Origin: CAVTYH01 sp963773875
Lineage (GTDB): Bacteria; Planctomycetota; Planctomycetia; Pirellulales; JADZDJ01
DNA: 64,000 nt
Assembly: GCA_963773875.1 (NCBI GenBank)
Contig: CAVZCV010000011.1
Span: 62,001-126,000 of the forward strand
Reading direction: 5' to 3'
Shown here piece by piece: positions 55,606 through 64,000 of the stretch. Position numbers and translations under genes: made by a program. The notes under the pieces were generated by a model. That model did not search any database. It was not told where the DNA came from and worked only from the letters and a program-made list of their open reading frames with translations. Numbering within the stretch: the first letter of the stretch is position 1; the number at the start of each line of letters is the position of its first letter.

Positions 55606-57120
55606 ATGATCGTTGCATCTAGACCGGATCATAGTCTGCGCGAAGCGGTTCGCGTACCCTGGCGGCACAAAGGCAAGGCACTTCTTTTCTTCTTCGGGGT
55701 AGTGGGTGCTGGCGTTGCTGCCACCCTCTTGATGCCGAAGACCTATCGGTCAGAAGGCAAGTTGCTGTTGCGGCTTGGTCGGGAGAATATGTCGCTCGAT
55801 CCGACGGCCACGATGGGCAATGCGCCTGTCGTAACCTTCCAGCAAACGCGCGAGAATGAAACAAACTCCGTTATCGAAATCATCCGTAGCCGTGGCACAC
55901 TGGAGAAAACTGTCGACGCCATTGGGCCAGCGGCTATTCTTGGGCTTGGCGAAATCAATGCGGATTCAATCGACCGGACAAGCGCCAGCGCTGCAGATCT
56001 ATCCGCTGCTGACCGCGACGATGCCATCCGCAAACTGAGCCGCTCGCTCGATGTCGAGGCGGTGCGCAAATCGAATGTTGTGCAAATCACCTGCGATTCG
56101 AGTAGCCCGCAGACGGCGCAGGCGATCGTGAACAAGTTAATCGCCGTGTATTTGGACGAACATATCCGACTGAATCGCACTCCCGGCGGACAAGAGTTTC
56201 TCGCCGAGCAAACCAGCAGTATGCGAGAGAGGCTGAAAGAGAAAGAGGACGCGCTGCGGAAATTGACAGATGAAACCGGCCTCACAGAACCAGACGGTCG
56301 AAAAAACATCGTCGTGACGCGAATTGGTCGGCTGGAAGACGAACTGCTGCAGACCTCTAGCGAATTGACGGCCACTGAAGCGGAGGTCAAGCGATTGCAA
56401 GAGCAGTTGAAATCGCTGCCGGCCACTGAAGTGACTGAGGAAACGGTCGGCTTTGCCAACGAAGCGGCCGATCTGATGCGCAATCAGCTCTACAGTTTGC
56501 AGATGAAAGAGCAAGATTTAGCCACAAAATTTACCGACGATCATCCACAACTGCAGCAAGTCCGCCGCCAAATTGCCGAAGCGCAGGCAGTGCTCGACAA
56601 GCAAGATCCGGCGCGCACGCAAACCAAAAAAGGCGTCAGCAAGCCGCACGAAGAAGTGAAGCTTCAATTGCTCAAGCAAGAACCGGTGCTGGCTGCACTG
56701 CGTGCGAAACATACGCAAATCAAGTCGCAACTCGAATCAGAACGTGGTGCGCTTGAAAAACTAAATGCCGACGAATTGGCGGTTGCTCGACTGCAGCGTG
56801 AAGTTCAAATCGAAGAATCAAATTATAGGAAATACTCCGATAGCCTGGAGCAAGCCCGAATCGACGGAGCCATGGCCCAACAGGGTAAGTCGAACATTAG
56901 CATCGTACAGGCGGCAACGCTCGACCTGCAACCGGTGAGGCCCAAGGTGCTGTTTAATATTGCCCTGGCGGTCATCGTCGGAGTATTGGGCGGAATCGGC
57001 TTAACCTATGTGGCCGAGTCGCTGCGCGAACCCGGTCCGGCCATGCGTGAGCCTGACCATCATCTGGAATTACCCACCGTCGCAGCATCGCGCCGCGCTG
57101 AAGTGAGTGGAATTCGTTAA
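55606..57120 (+). CDS. Wzz/GumC-type polysaccharide chain-length determinant
   Basis: A 504-residue polysaccharide co-polymerase: an N-terminal membrane helix (ALLFFFGVVGAGVAATLLMP) with YRSEGKLLLRLGRE just after it, a long coiled coil (with VNKLIAVYLDEHIRLNR and RERLKEKEDALRKL), the YSDSLEQARID motif and a second helix near the C-terminus (VLFNIALAVIVGVLGGIGLTYV). There is no C-terminal kinase domain. It would control chain length of the polysaccharide made by the downstream genes. The start is uncertain: ATG at 55606 or GTG at 55561. Confidence 0.88.
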   Translation: MIVASRPDHSLREAVRVPWRHKGKALLFFFGVVGAGVAATLLMPKTYRSEGKLLLRLGRENMSLDPTATMGNAPVVTFQQTRENETNSVIEIIRSRGTLEKTVDAIGPAAILGLGEINADSIDRTSASAADLSAADRDDAIRKLSRSLDVEAVRKSNVVQITCDSSSPQTAQAIVNKLIAVYLDEHIRLNRTPGGQEFLAEQTSSMRERLKEKEDALRKLTDETGLTEPDGRKNIVVTRIGRLEDELLQTSSELTATEAEVKRLQEQLKSLPATEVTEETVGFANEAADLMRNQLYSLQMKEQDLATKFTDDHPQLQQVRRQIAEAQAVLDKQDPARTQTKKGVSKPHEEVKLQLLKQEPVLAALRAKHTQIKSQLESERGALEKLNADELAVARLQREVQIEESNYRKYSDSLEQARIDGAMAQQGKSNISIVQAATLDLQPVRPKVLFNIALAVIVGVLGGIGLTYVAESLREPGPAMREPDHHLELPTVAASRRAEVSGIR

Positions 57121-57238
57121 CACGAGAATCAGCGGCGTTTCGAGGAAGAACGCTGTGCCTGCCAAGGAAGTCTGCCACACTGCTTGTCGTCCAAGTTCGT
57201 ACTGCTTCATATGATTTTTTCATCGTTGAAACTTGACC

Positions 57239-58361
57239 ATGACGTTTTCGAATCTTTCGTTTGTTATTCGAAGGTTGGCTCGCCGCAATAAGTCGCCCTG
57301 GAAACATCGTCTGCTTTCGGTTCGTCACTTTCGGCGTCTATTGCGCGCGAACGAGCCCGCAGCGATCGTAGCGGCGATCGGTTTTCGCTGCTCGTGTTTG
57401 CAGTTCATCCGGGCGTCGAATTGGAACGAATGCACTCGCAGTTGACCGCCGCGCTTCGCCGCCGTTTGCGATCAACCGATGAAGTTGGTTGGTTCGACGC
57501 CAAATGCATTGGTGTCGTTCTGCCAGCAACACCGCCGCGGGGCGCTTGGAAATTGGCCGACGATATTTGCCGAAATTGGCACGAAAGTCCATCGCCGTTG
57601 TGCCACGTATATTGTTACCCGTCGGACACGGCTCAGCTCGACGAATCGATCAAGCACCGCCGGCGAACCGATCGCCGCGATGAAATGAGCGCCAACGACG
57701 CGATACCGAATCGGCGCAAGTCAGATCCAGAAGCCGATGCACTGGAACCACTACTCGCGCAGGAAATGCCCAGTTGGAAACGAGTGCTCGATATTTTTGG
57801 AGCCATCATCGGGCTGGCCGTGCTCTCGCCGATTTTTCTCCTGATCGCTCTGGCAGTGAAACTAACTTCGCCTGGGCCGATTTTGTTTCGTCAGCAGCGC
57901 ACAGGCGCGCGGGTCTTCCGTTTGTGATGTACAAGTTTCGTTCAATGATTAGCGATGCGGAGTCGCTGAAATCGCAACTTATGGAATTGAACGAACAAGA
58001 CGGCCCGGCATTCAAAATTACCGCCGATCCCCGCGTCACCCGTCTCGGGCGTTTCCTTCGGGATACGAGCCTCGATGAACTGCCGCAACTTTGGAATGTT
58101 CTGCGTGGGGAAATGTCGCTGGTTGGTCCGCGCCCCTTGCCTTGCGATGAATCGGATGCTTGCCTTGGCTGGCAAAAACGCCGATTGGATGTGACGCCTG
58201 GTCTGACATGCATATGGCAGGTCAAGGGCCGCTCTCAAGTGACGTTCAATGAATGGGTCCGGATGGATTTGCAATACGTGGGCCGCCGCTCGTTGTGGCA
58301 GGATCTCAAAATCTTGATTAGCACTGTGCCCGCCGTATTGCAGCGGCGTGGCGCGAAATGA
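57239..58361 (+). CDS. Initiating sugar transferase with GGDEF-like N-terminal domain, frameshifted
   Basis: The N-terminal region reads FRRLL, then shifts -1 (one missing G near 57340) to ARERARSDRSGDRFSLLVFAVHP, then LRRRLRSTDEVGWFDAKCIGVVLPATP. This has the layout of a GGDEF domain with the catalytic signature replaced (FDAKC where GGDEF stands). The second part is an undecaprenyl-phosphate sugar phosphotransferase: helix DIFGAIIGLAVLSPIFLLIALAVKLTSPGP and FRQQRTGAR. A further missing G near 57915 shifts to GLPFVMYKFRSM, LRDTSLDELPQLWNVLRGEMSLVGPRPLP. The ATG at 57239 follows a TTG at 57233. It starts the polymer on the lipid carrier; the GT4 gene overlaps its stop. Confidence 0.87.
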
Positions 58362-59753
58362 CGAACTCTGGGATGCTTCAGCCGATGTCAAATCGACCGC
58401 GCATTTTGCTTTTGGCGCATTCATGCCATCCCGAACTCGGTTCGGAGCCTGGAATGGGTTGGAATCGCGCGTTGCAAGCGGCGCGCTTTTTTCCAACGTG
58501 GGTCATATGTGACGAAGCGCTGAATCGCGCCCCGATCGAGCGCTATTTAGCCAACCATGGACAAATCGAAAATCTAAATTTCGTGTTCGTGCCCCCGAGC
58601 CGCTGGGAAACGCGACTACGCAAACTGCCGGGCACGTTTTATCCGTCGTACAACATGTGGCATCGTCGTGCGTTTCGAATTGCCCAGCGACTTCACGAAG
58701 AGCTGCAATTCGACACCATTCATCAATTGAATTTATGCGGCTTCCGCGAACCCGGCTATTTGTGGAAGCTCGATGCACCATTCATATGGGGACCGATTGG
58801 CGGGGGCCAAAATTATCCGTGGCGATTTTTGCAGCGGCGCTGGCATCAAGGGCGCCGTCGAGCGAATCGATTCGCAGTCTGTTGAACACTTGGCAAATGC
58901 GTTGTTCGCGGCGCGTGGGTCAGGCAGCACGAAACGCAGACAAGGTCTTAGCTGCTAATTCGACCAACGGTTGGGGAATCGCACATCGCTGTCCTGGTAA
59001 ACAGCCTCAGGTGATGGTGGAAACCGGCGTCTACACGGCGACGGATCGGCCAATTCGAAATTTTCGCCATGGTGGACCGCTTCGAATTTTGTGGAGCGGA
59101 GTTTTCGAACATCGCAAGGCGCTGGCGTTGCTGCTCAACGCTGTGGCGCAACTTCCCGCTGATGTGCCGTACGAATTGCGAATTCTTGGGCGAGGCCCAT
59201 TGGAAACGCGCTGGCGTCGAATTGCGAAGCAATTGAATGTGGACCAACATTGCAAGTGGCTCGGCTGGCTAGATCACAAACAAGCTCTGGCCGAACATTT
59301 GTGGTCAGACGCTTTTGCCTTCACGAGTTTACGCGATACGACGGGCACGGTTGTCTTGGAATCGTTCGCAGTGGGTACCCCCGTAGTTTGTCTCGATCAC
59401 CAAGGCATGGCCGATATTGTGACCGAGGAGTGTGGTGTCAAACTGCCCGTGACGAATCGTCGCGAAGTAATCGTAGGATTACGCGACACGCTTGCCCGTT
59501 GGCATCGAAATCGAGATGAACTTGAACAGCTTAGCCGGGCGCATTTGAGCGAGCAGAGTTCTATGATTGGGATCGCCAAGGCGCTCGCATGGCGAAAGTA
59601 TATCGCGAGGTGATGGGACGATTGGAAGAAGGCATTTTGGCCGATTCTTTAAATTCCGCTCAGACGAGCGAGCCGGCGTGTGTGCCGACGGTAGTTTCTT
59701 CGCCGTCGGCGGCGGGAACGATTGCAGCCACCTCGATGTTGGGGAGGGTCTAA
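58358..59753 (+). CDS. GT4 family glycosyltransferase, frameshifted
   Basis: The start overlaps the sugar transferase stop (ATGA at 58358). The N-terminal acceptor half reads ILLLAHSCHPELGSEPGMGWNRALQAARF, ending IWGPIGGGQNYPW. Single-base insertions near 58829 and 58870 shift the frame to AGIKGAVE and then SLLNTWQMRCSRRV. The donor half has LRILWSGVFEHRKALALLLNAVAQLP, LGRGPLETRWRRIAKQL, and the GT4 signature FTSLRDTTGTVVLESFAVGTPVVCLDHQGM. A further indel near 59588 leads to AKVYREVMGRLEEG and a TAA at 59751 that abuts the next ATG. The sugar is unknown. Confidence 0.85.
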
Positions 59754-61179
59754 ATGCCGTCGGAAACGCTGGAACTTACCGCCGCTAGCCTCGATGCGCC
59801 AGTTGGCCCGCGCGATGTGGCGTCGGCGGCGACGAACATTGATTCCGGCAGCGAATCGCCATCGCTCGTCCAGCGGTTGGTCGACACTATTTCCGGCGCT
59901 AGCATTCTGCGTAACGGCGCACTGTCGCTCGTCGACCAAGCGGTGGTTAGCGCGGTGAACTTTGGCACGCTCGTATTGATTCGGCACTGCGGGCAAGACC
60001 CAGCCAGCATTCAAGCGGCACAGCACAACACCGGACTTTACCAATTGGCATTCAGCGTTATTACGCTGGTCAATTTGCATTCAAACCGCGCTAATTTCTG
60101 GGCCGTACGCCGTGTTCGCGCCGCGGATGGAAAGTGATAGTCCGCGGGCGCGATGCGGGCAGCACGCTGGTGCATCATTGGCTGTTGTCACTGGCAACGG
60201 TTTTGAGTTTGTTACTCGTTGCCGCCGGCGCCATTTGGGGATTAACGACCGACGATTTTGGTTTCGTGGCGTTTGTGTTAGCGATGGCAATGCCATTCAT
60301 CTTGGTTCGCGAATTTGTGCGCCGGTTTGAATTCGCAAATCTACGAGTGCTGCCGGTGTTGGGCCTCGATCTGGCAGTGGGGATCATGCAATTGACCGTT
60401 TTGGCCGCATTGAAAATTGCTGGCCAATTGACAGCGGTCACCGCATTGGTGGCGACCGGCACTGCCTGTGCTGTCGGAGGAATTCTCGCGTGCTGGCTGT
60501 TGCGCCGGAATTTTCGAATTCGCCAAGCCGGAGTGTTTGCCGACTTTCGCCTGAATTGGTCATTCGGCCGTTGGACTTCCGCCGCGCAAATTGTGTATTT
60601 GGCGATGGCGTACGGCACTTATTGGATGTTGGCCTTGATGGTCGGAACGGAGGCGACGGGCCGTTTCACTGTCTGCATGAGTCTGGTGATGTTTGCCAAT
60701 CCTATATTGCTCGGCCTGACCAACTTTCTTGGGCCGACAGCCATTCACACGTTTCATGTGGCTGGCGTCGCCGGTCTGCAGAAACTGACCGTGAAAACGA
60801 TCGCCCTCACGATTGCGATGGTCAGCGTCTTGTGCTTGGCGTTGATGCTTGCCGGCGCTCAACTACTGGCCATCTTGTATAACGATCGTATCCCCGGCGA
60901 ACAAACGATCGTTTCGATCTTGAGTTTGAATCTCGTGCTGTATGCACTGTCGATGAGCCTGGAAAACGGGCTGATTGCGCTGAATCGGCCGGCAAGCATT
61001 TTCCGAGCGAATGTGGTTGGTCTCTTCGTCACATTTGCTGCCGGCGGCGCGTTAATTTTTGCGCAGGGCGTTATCGGAGCAGCAATCGCATCGGTCATCG
61101 GCAATTGTGCGGCTACCGCCACCAAGGGAGTGCAGTTCCTAACGCTTTGCCGCCACAGGCGCCACAGGAGGTGGGCTGA
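59754..61179 (+). CDS. Polysaccharide flippase (Wzx/MATE-like), frameshifted
   Basis: A multi-helix membrane protein. The first 100 residues are in one frame (GNGALSLVDQAVVSAVNFGTLVLI, ending FSVITLVN). After indels near 60085 and 60135, the frame with ALISGPYAVFAPRME and then GRDAGSTLVHHWLLSLATVLSLLLVAAGAI carries about ten more helices (such as FVLAMAMPFILVREFVRR, SLVMFANPILLGLTNFLGPTAIHTFHVAG, MSLENGLIALNRPASIF). A last indel near 61147 restores an ending PPQAPQEVG with TGA at 61177-61179, overlapping the next gene's ATG. The family fits polysaccharide lipid-linked unit export to the periplasm. Confidence 0.8.
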
Positions 61180-62578
61180 TGGCCGCACTGAGCCAATACC
61201 CAGCGATCTCCAGTGCTGTGCTTGGCGATGGCCGCGGCGCATTCGTCGGTCCCGCATGGCGCAGCCGGCGTGTCCTCATGGTGGCGGGCATCGCAGGCTT
61301 TTTGTACCTGCTAACCGATCACGATTGGTTAATTTCCCGATTTGAAGACTTCAGCGAGACGAGCGAGTTCATGGGGGCCGTGACTCTCGAGGGCAACTTA
61401 GTTCGCCGCGGGGCGACGTTTGCTCTGGCCGGCATCAGTTTATTGGCTTTGTGGCGTTCGGCAGGATATCAACTTCGGCGCACGGGCTGTTAGCAGTGCT
61501 GATGAGCCTGGCCGCTCTCTGGTGCATCGCCAGCCTGGCGTGGTCAATTGAGCCGAGTCTCGCCGCACGGCGTTTGATAGCAGCAGGTTGCGCCGGATTA
61601 GCAGCATTGGCGGCGGCCCGATTGATTAATCCGCGTGAACTGGCCATTGCTGCGCTCCTTTGTTCAGTTGGGTATCTTGCGCTGGGCGTTGCCACTGAAA
61701 TTGCCTTAGGCACGTTTCAGCCATGGCGAGCTGATTATCGATTGGCGGGAACGCTGCATCCAAATAATCAAGGGTTAAACTGTGCGCTGCTTGTAATGGC
61801 CGCAACCTACCTCGCGCAGTTTTCGAAAAAGTACACAGCGATTTTTTGGGCATGTGCCGCCGCGGGATTGGCAGCCTTGTGGATGACGCATTCCCGCACG
61901 CCCCTGGCCGCGCTTGTCATCGCGGAATCGCTGTTTTGGTTTACAACCACGACGTCGCGAAATCGAATTGTCGCCGGCATCGGTGCAGTTTGTCTGGCCT
62001 GTGTTGCCCTGTTCTTCGCAGGCGGTGAATTCGCCGAACGAGCGGCAAACGCAGTTTCCATGGGTCGCGGCGATGAGAACGAACTGGGCGAACTCACCGG
62101 CCGTGTGCCGCTATGGGAAGAGTTGAGCGAATCGATCGCGCGTCGGCCCATTGAAGGTTACGGCTTTAGCAGCTTTTGGACGCCGCGAAACATCGAAGAC
62201 ATTTCCGAATCGCAGTATTGGGCCATCTCTGTTGGGCATTCCGCATACATCGATTTGGCACTGGGCATCGGCCTCGTCGGCGTCTTGTTGTACGGAAGCA
62301 TTGCTCTCTGGGGAATGGCGATAGCCGTCTACCGCCACATCAAATTGCCTGCCGCTGGTTACGGATTTATTGGCGTGCTGCTGCTTTTTGCGCTACTGCA
62401 TGGTTTGTTGGAATCGGCCTTTGCCAATCCAGGTTTTGTTCCACTTATTGCAATGTCCGGACTTGCCATGTTGGCATTTGTCGACCCACGTCAGTACGTG
62501 GGGGCTGCAAGGCACGATGCGAAGCCAGCCGAAATGACGTCGATTCATGTTCTTTCGTGGAGAATTAAATCGCCATGA
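61179..62578 (+). CDS. O-antigen ligase/polymerase-like membrane protein, frameshifted
   Basis: The ATG at 61179 overlaps the flippase stop and follows AGGAGG by 6 bases. Several helices up to about residue 95 (ending ALAGISLLALW) are followed by a -1 shift near 61460 to ISTSAHGLLAVLMSLAALWCIASLAWSI. The O-antigen ligase (Wzy_C/PF04932-type) core follows: AGTLHPNNQGLNCALLV, ALWMTHSRTPLAALVIAESLFWF, GRVPLWEELSESIARRPIEGYGFSSFW, SVGHSAYIDLALGIGLVGVLLYG. The NNQ, SR and GHSAY phrases are the family's landmarks. It would polymerise or ligate the polysaccharide in the periplasm. Confidence 0.84.
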
Positions 62579-63465
62579 GCAATTCATTGGTTAGGAAATG
62601 TGCCCAGACGCTTCGGCGCCCAGCAAGACAACTGAGAAATTCGGCGCTGACGAACGAAACGCTGTTCCGTTTGTATTTGCGCTCAAAGTACGGCACGCCA
62701 TTGAGTGGCGATTGGCCGCTCGCGCGTCCGACGGAAACCATTCCCAGTGGCGTGTTGCAATCGAATTTTGAATGGCGAGCGGCACGTAGCGCCTTGCGAA
62801 AACTTGGTTTGCCGCGTCATCACGATGGTCCTAAGAATTGGGATACACTGGCGGCTCTGACTCAAATTCTGAGTCAGACAACACGCAATGCAAAAGTGCT
62901 TGATGCCGGTGCAGAACTTTATTCGGCATTGCTTCCCGCGCTCTACGCCTATGGCTATCGGAATTTGACAGGAATCAACCTTGTGTTTTCGCAGCCGATT
63001 CTGCGCGGCCCCATTCGCTATGAACACGGCGATATTACGGCAACCCAATTCGAGGCCGGTCATTTTGACGCGATAGCTTCTTTGAGCGTGATTGAACACG
63101 GTGTCGATTTGCGCAAGTTCTTCGCCGAAATGGCGCGTATCCTTCGACCTGGCGGGGTGCTGGTGGTTTCGACAGACTACTGGAACGAGCCCGTTGATAC
63201 CGAAGGCAAAATTGCGTTTGGGGCGCCAATTCACGTGTTCTCGCGCCAGGAATTGAGCGACACCATCGAGACCGCCCATCGATGCGGCCTCGAGCTGGAA
63301 ACACCGTTCGATTTTCGCTGCAATGAAAGAACCGTTCATTGGGAAGGCTATGATCTGGATTACACCTTCGCTGTGATGACTTTCCGACGCTCTGGTCGCG
63401 CTACATCGACTGTTTCCCCGGAAATTGGCGTGCCAGTGTCGACTGCAAACGCCACGAATCGCTGA
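62575..63465 (+). CDS. Class I SAM-dependent methyltransferase of exopolysaccharide locus II
   Basis: The start overlaps the ligase stop by 4 bases (ATGA). This 296-residue Methyltransf_11-like protein has NAKVLDAGAELYSALLPALYAYGYRNLTGINL in place of the usual VLDxGxGxG motif I, then FDAIASLSVIEHGVDLRKFFAEMARILRPGGVLVVSTDYW, and a C-terminal beta region (FSRQELSDTIETAHRCGLEL). Motif I reads DAGAE, so the glycine-rich loop is altered. Its context suggests modification of a sugar residue. An open intergenic segment of about 58 bases follows, with a short CTGACCACTGACTACTGAC repeat. Confidence 0.82.
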   Translation: MSNSLVRKCAQTLRRPARQLRNSALTNETLFRLYLRSKYGTPLSGDWPLARPTETIPSGVLQSNFEWRAARSALRKLGLPRHHDGPKNWDTLAALTQILSQTTRNAKVLDAGAELYSALLPALYAYGYRNLTGINLVFSQPILRGPIRYEHGDITATQFEAGHFDAIASLSVIEHGVDLRKFFAEMARILRPGGVLVVSTDYWNEPVDTEGKIAFGAPIHVFSRQELSDTIETAHRCGLELETPFDFRCNERTVHWEGYDLDYTFAVMTFRRSGRATSTVSPEIGVPVSTANATNR

Positions 63466-63522
63466 GTCGCAACGAATTGCTTCGGACCACTGACCACTGA
63501 CTACTGACAACGGACGACCCGC

Positions 63523-64000
63523 TTGATTCGCTCCGCCGAAAACATCCGTGTCCTTTTCGTAGTCGACGAGTTTCCTCCGTCGATCTGCGGCATTGGCGAT
63601 TACACCGCCCAGCTAGCGCAATCGCTTGTAACCAAAGGCGTGGAAGTTGGTGTGCTCACGAAAGCCTCCGCAGGTCAACTGGCCTTTGAATCGGTCGATG
63701 GCGTCAACGTGCATCGGCTTGCCCAGGGCTGGAAATTGACTGATGTCGGGCCGATTATGCAAACCGCCCGAAATATGGGCTCGGGAACCATCGTGCATTT
63801 GCAATACCCATCGCTGACCGGATATCACCGCCGGCTGACGGTCAATTTCTTGCCAGCGCTGTTTCGCACGATGCAGCGGCGAACGCCGCTGGTTGTTACG
63901 ATGCACGGGTTTCATGAGCATCGGCTTCGATGGCGTTTACGAACAATGCCGATGTTGTGGGCCAATAGCGCAATGGTATTTGTGCATCCGCGCGATCAAG
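63523..64000 (+). CDS. GT4 family glycosyltransferase, 5' part
   Basis: Starts (probably TTG at 63523) with IRVLFVVDEFPPSICGIGDYTAQLAQSLVTKGVEVGVLT, the classical GT4 N-terminal acceptor-binding entry (GGIGDYT-like), then VHLQYPSLTGYHRR and VVTMHGFHEHRLRW. The sequence runs off the right edge after 159 codons, before the donor-binding domain. It probably adds another sugar of the polysaccharide. No ATG lies upstream in frame within the short gap. Confidence 0.82.
   Translation, partial: MIRSAENIRVLFVVDEFPPSICGIGDYTAQLAQSLVTKGVEVGVLTKASAGQLAFESVDGVNVHRLAQGWKLTDVGPIMQTARNMGSGTIVHLQYPSLTGYHRRLTVNFLPALFRTMQRRTPLVVTMHGFHEHRLRWRLRTMPMLWANSAMVFVHPRDQ

Overview
The window looks like a chromosomal segment of a planctomycete, most likely in or near the Pirellulales. 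This is inferred from gene content: a DUF1844 gene right after pyrG, a zinc-ribbon/GYF_2 protein, a right-handed beta-helix surface protein with a LEPR-XLL-like N-terminus, PadR plus permease-prefix pairs, a sugar transferase with a GGDEF-like N-terminus, and many small exported proteins rich in Cys, Gly or Tyr. No plasmid, phage, insertion sequence or CRISPR array was recognised.

Layout. 1-4.9 kb: glmS (cut by the left edge), divergent kdsB, an exported OB-fold-like protein, pyrG, DUF1844. 5.3-9.2 kb: a membrane protein with a transglutaminase-like C-terminus, a small membrane protein, an FGE-like secreted protein, a small Lys-rich protein. 9.5-11.7 kb: tRNA-Pro, parB, parA and two near-perfect parS sites, which suggests the replication origin is not far away. 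11.7-15.4 kb: DUF1015, ahcY, trpF. 15.6-20.7 kb: exopolysaccharide locus I (Wzz-like coiled coil, ExeA-type ATPase, degenerate CpsD-like protein, DPM1-type glycosyltransferase). 21-29 kb: a TPP-dependent decarboxylase, rhaB, cysH with an Rrf2 regulator, a PadR-controlled module, a VOC protein. 29-41 kb: small envelope proteins, a DinB-fold protein, an FHA-GAF-adenylate cyclase, two Cys-rich exported proteins, a lipoprotein, GYF_2, STAS and SH3 proteins, tRNA-Leu. 41-47 kb: rhodanese, SRPBCC, penicillin acylase, PNPOx-like, a PIN/UPF0175 toxin-antitoxin pair, cupin. 47-54 kb: a large beta-helix surface protein, a beta-propeller protein, a methyltransferase, a Ser/Thr kinase. 54-64 kb: a diguanylate cyclase beside exopolysaccharide locus II (Wzz, GGDEF-like/sugar transferase, GT4, flippase, O-antigen ligase, methyltransferase, second GT4 running off the right edge). 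Locus II is tightly packed with start/stop overlaps and reads as one Wzx/Wzy-type pathway.

A general caution applies to the whole annotation. At least 16 otherwise well-conserved genes are broken by single-base frame changes, about 27 in all. Many are repaired by restoring or removing one base in a short homopolymer. The simplest explanation is uncorrected indels in a long-read or draft assembly, so these genes are annotated at full length as probably intact in the organism. No convincing wholly new system was found. The best leads are the GGDEF-like sugar transferase next to a diguanylate cyclase, the degenerate BY-kinase with an ExeA-type ATPase in locus I, the membrane-transglutaminase fusion, and the pair of Cys-rich exported proteins.
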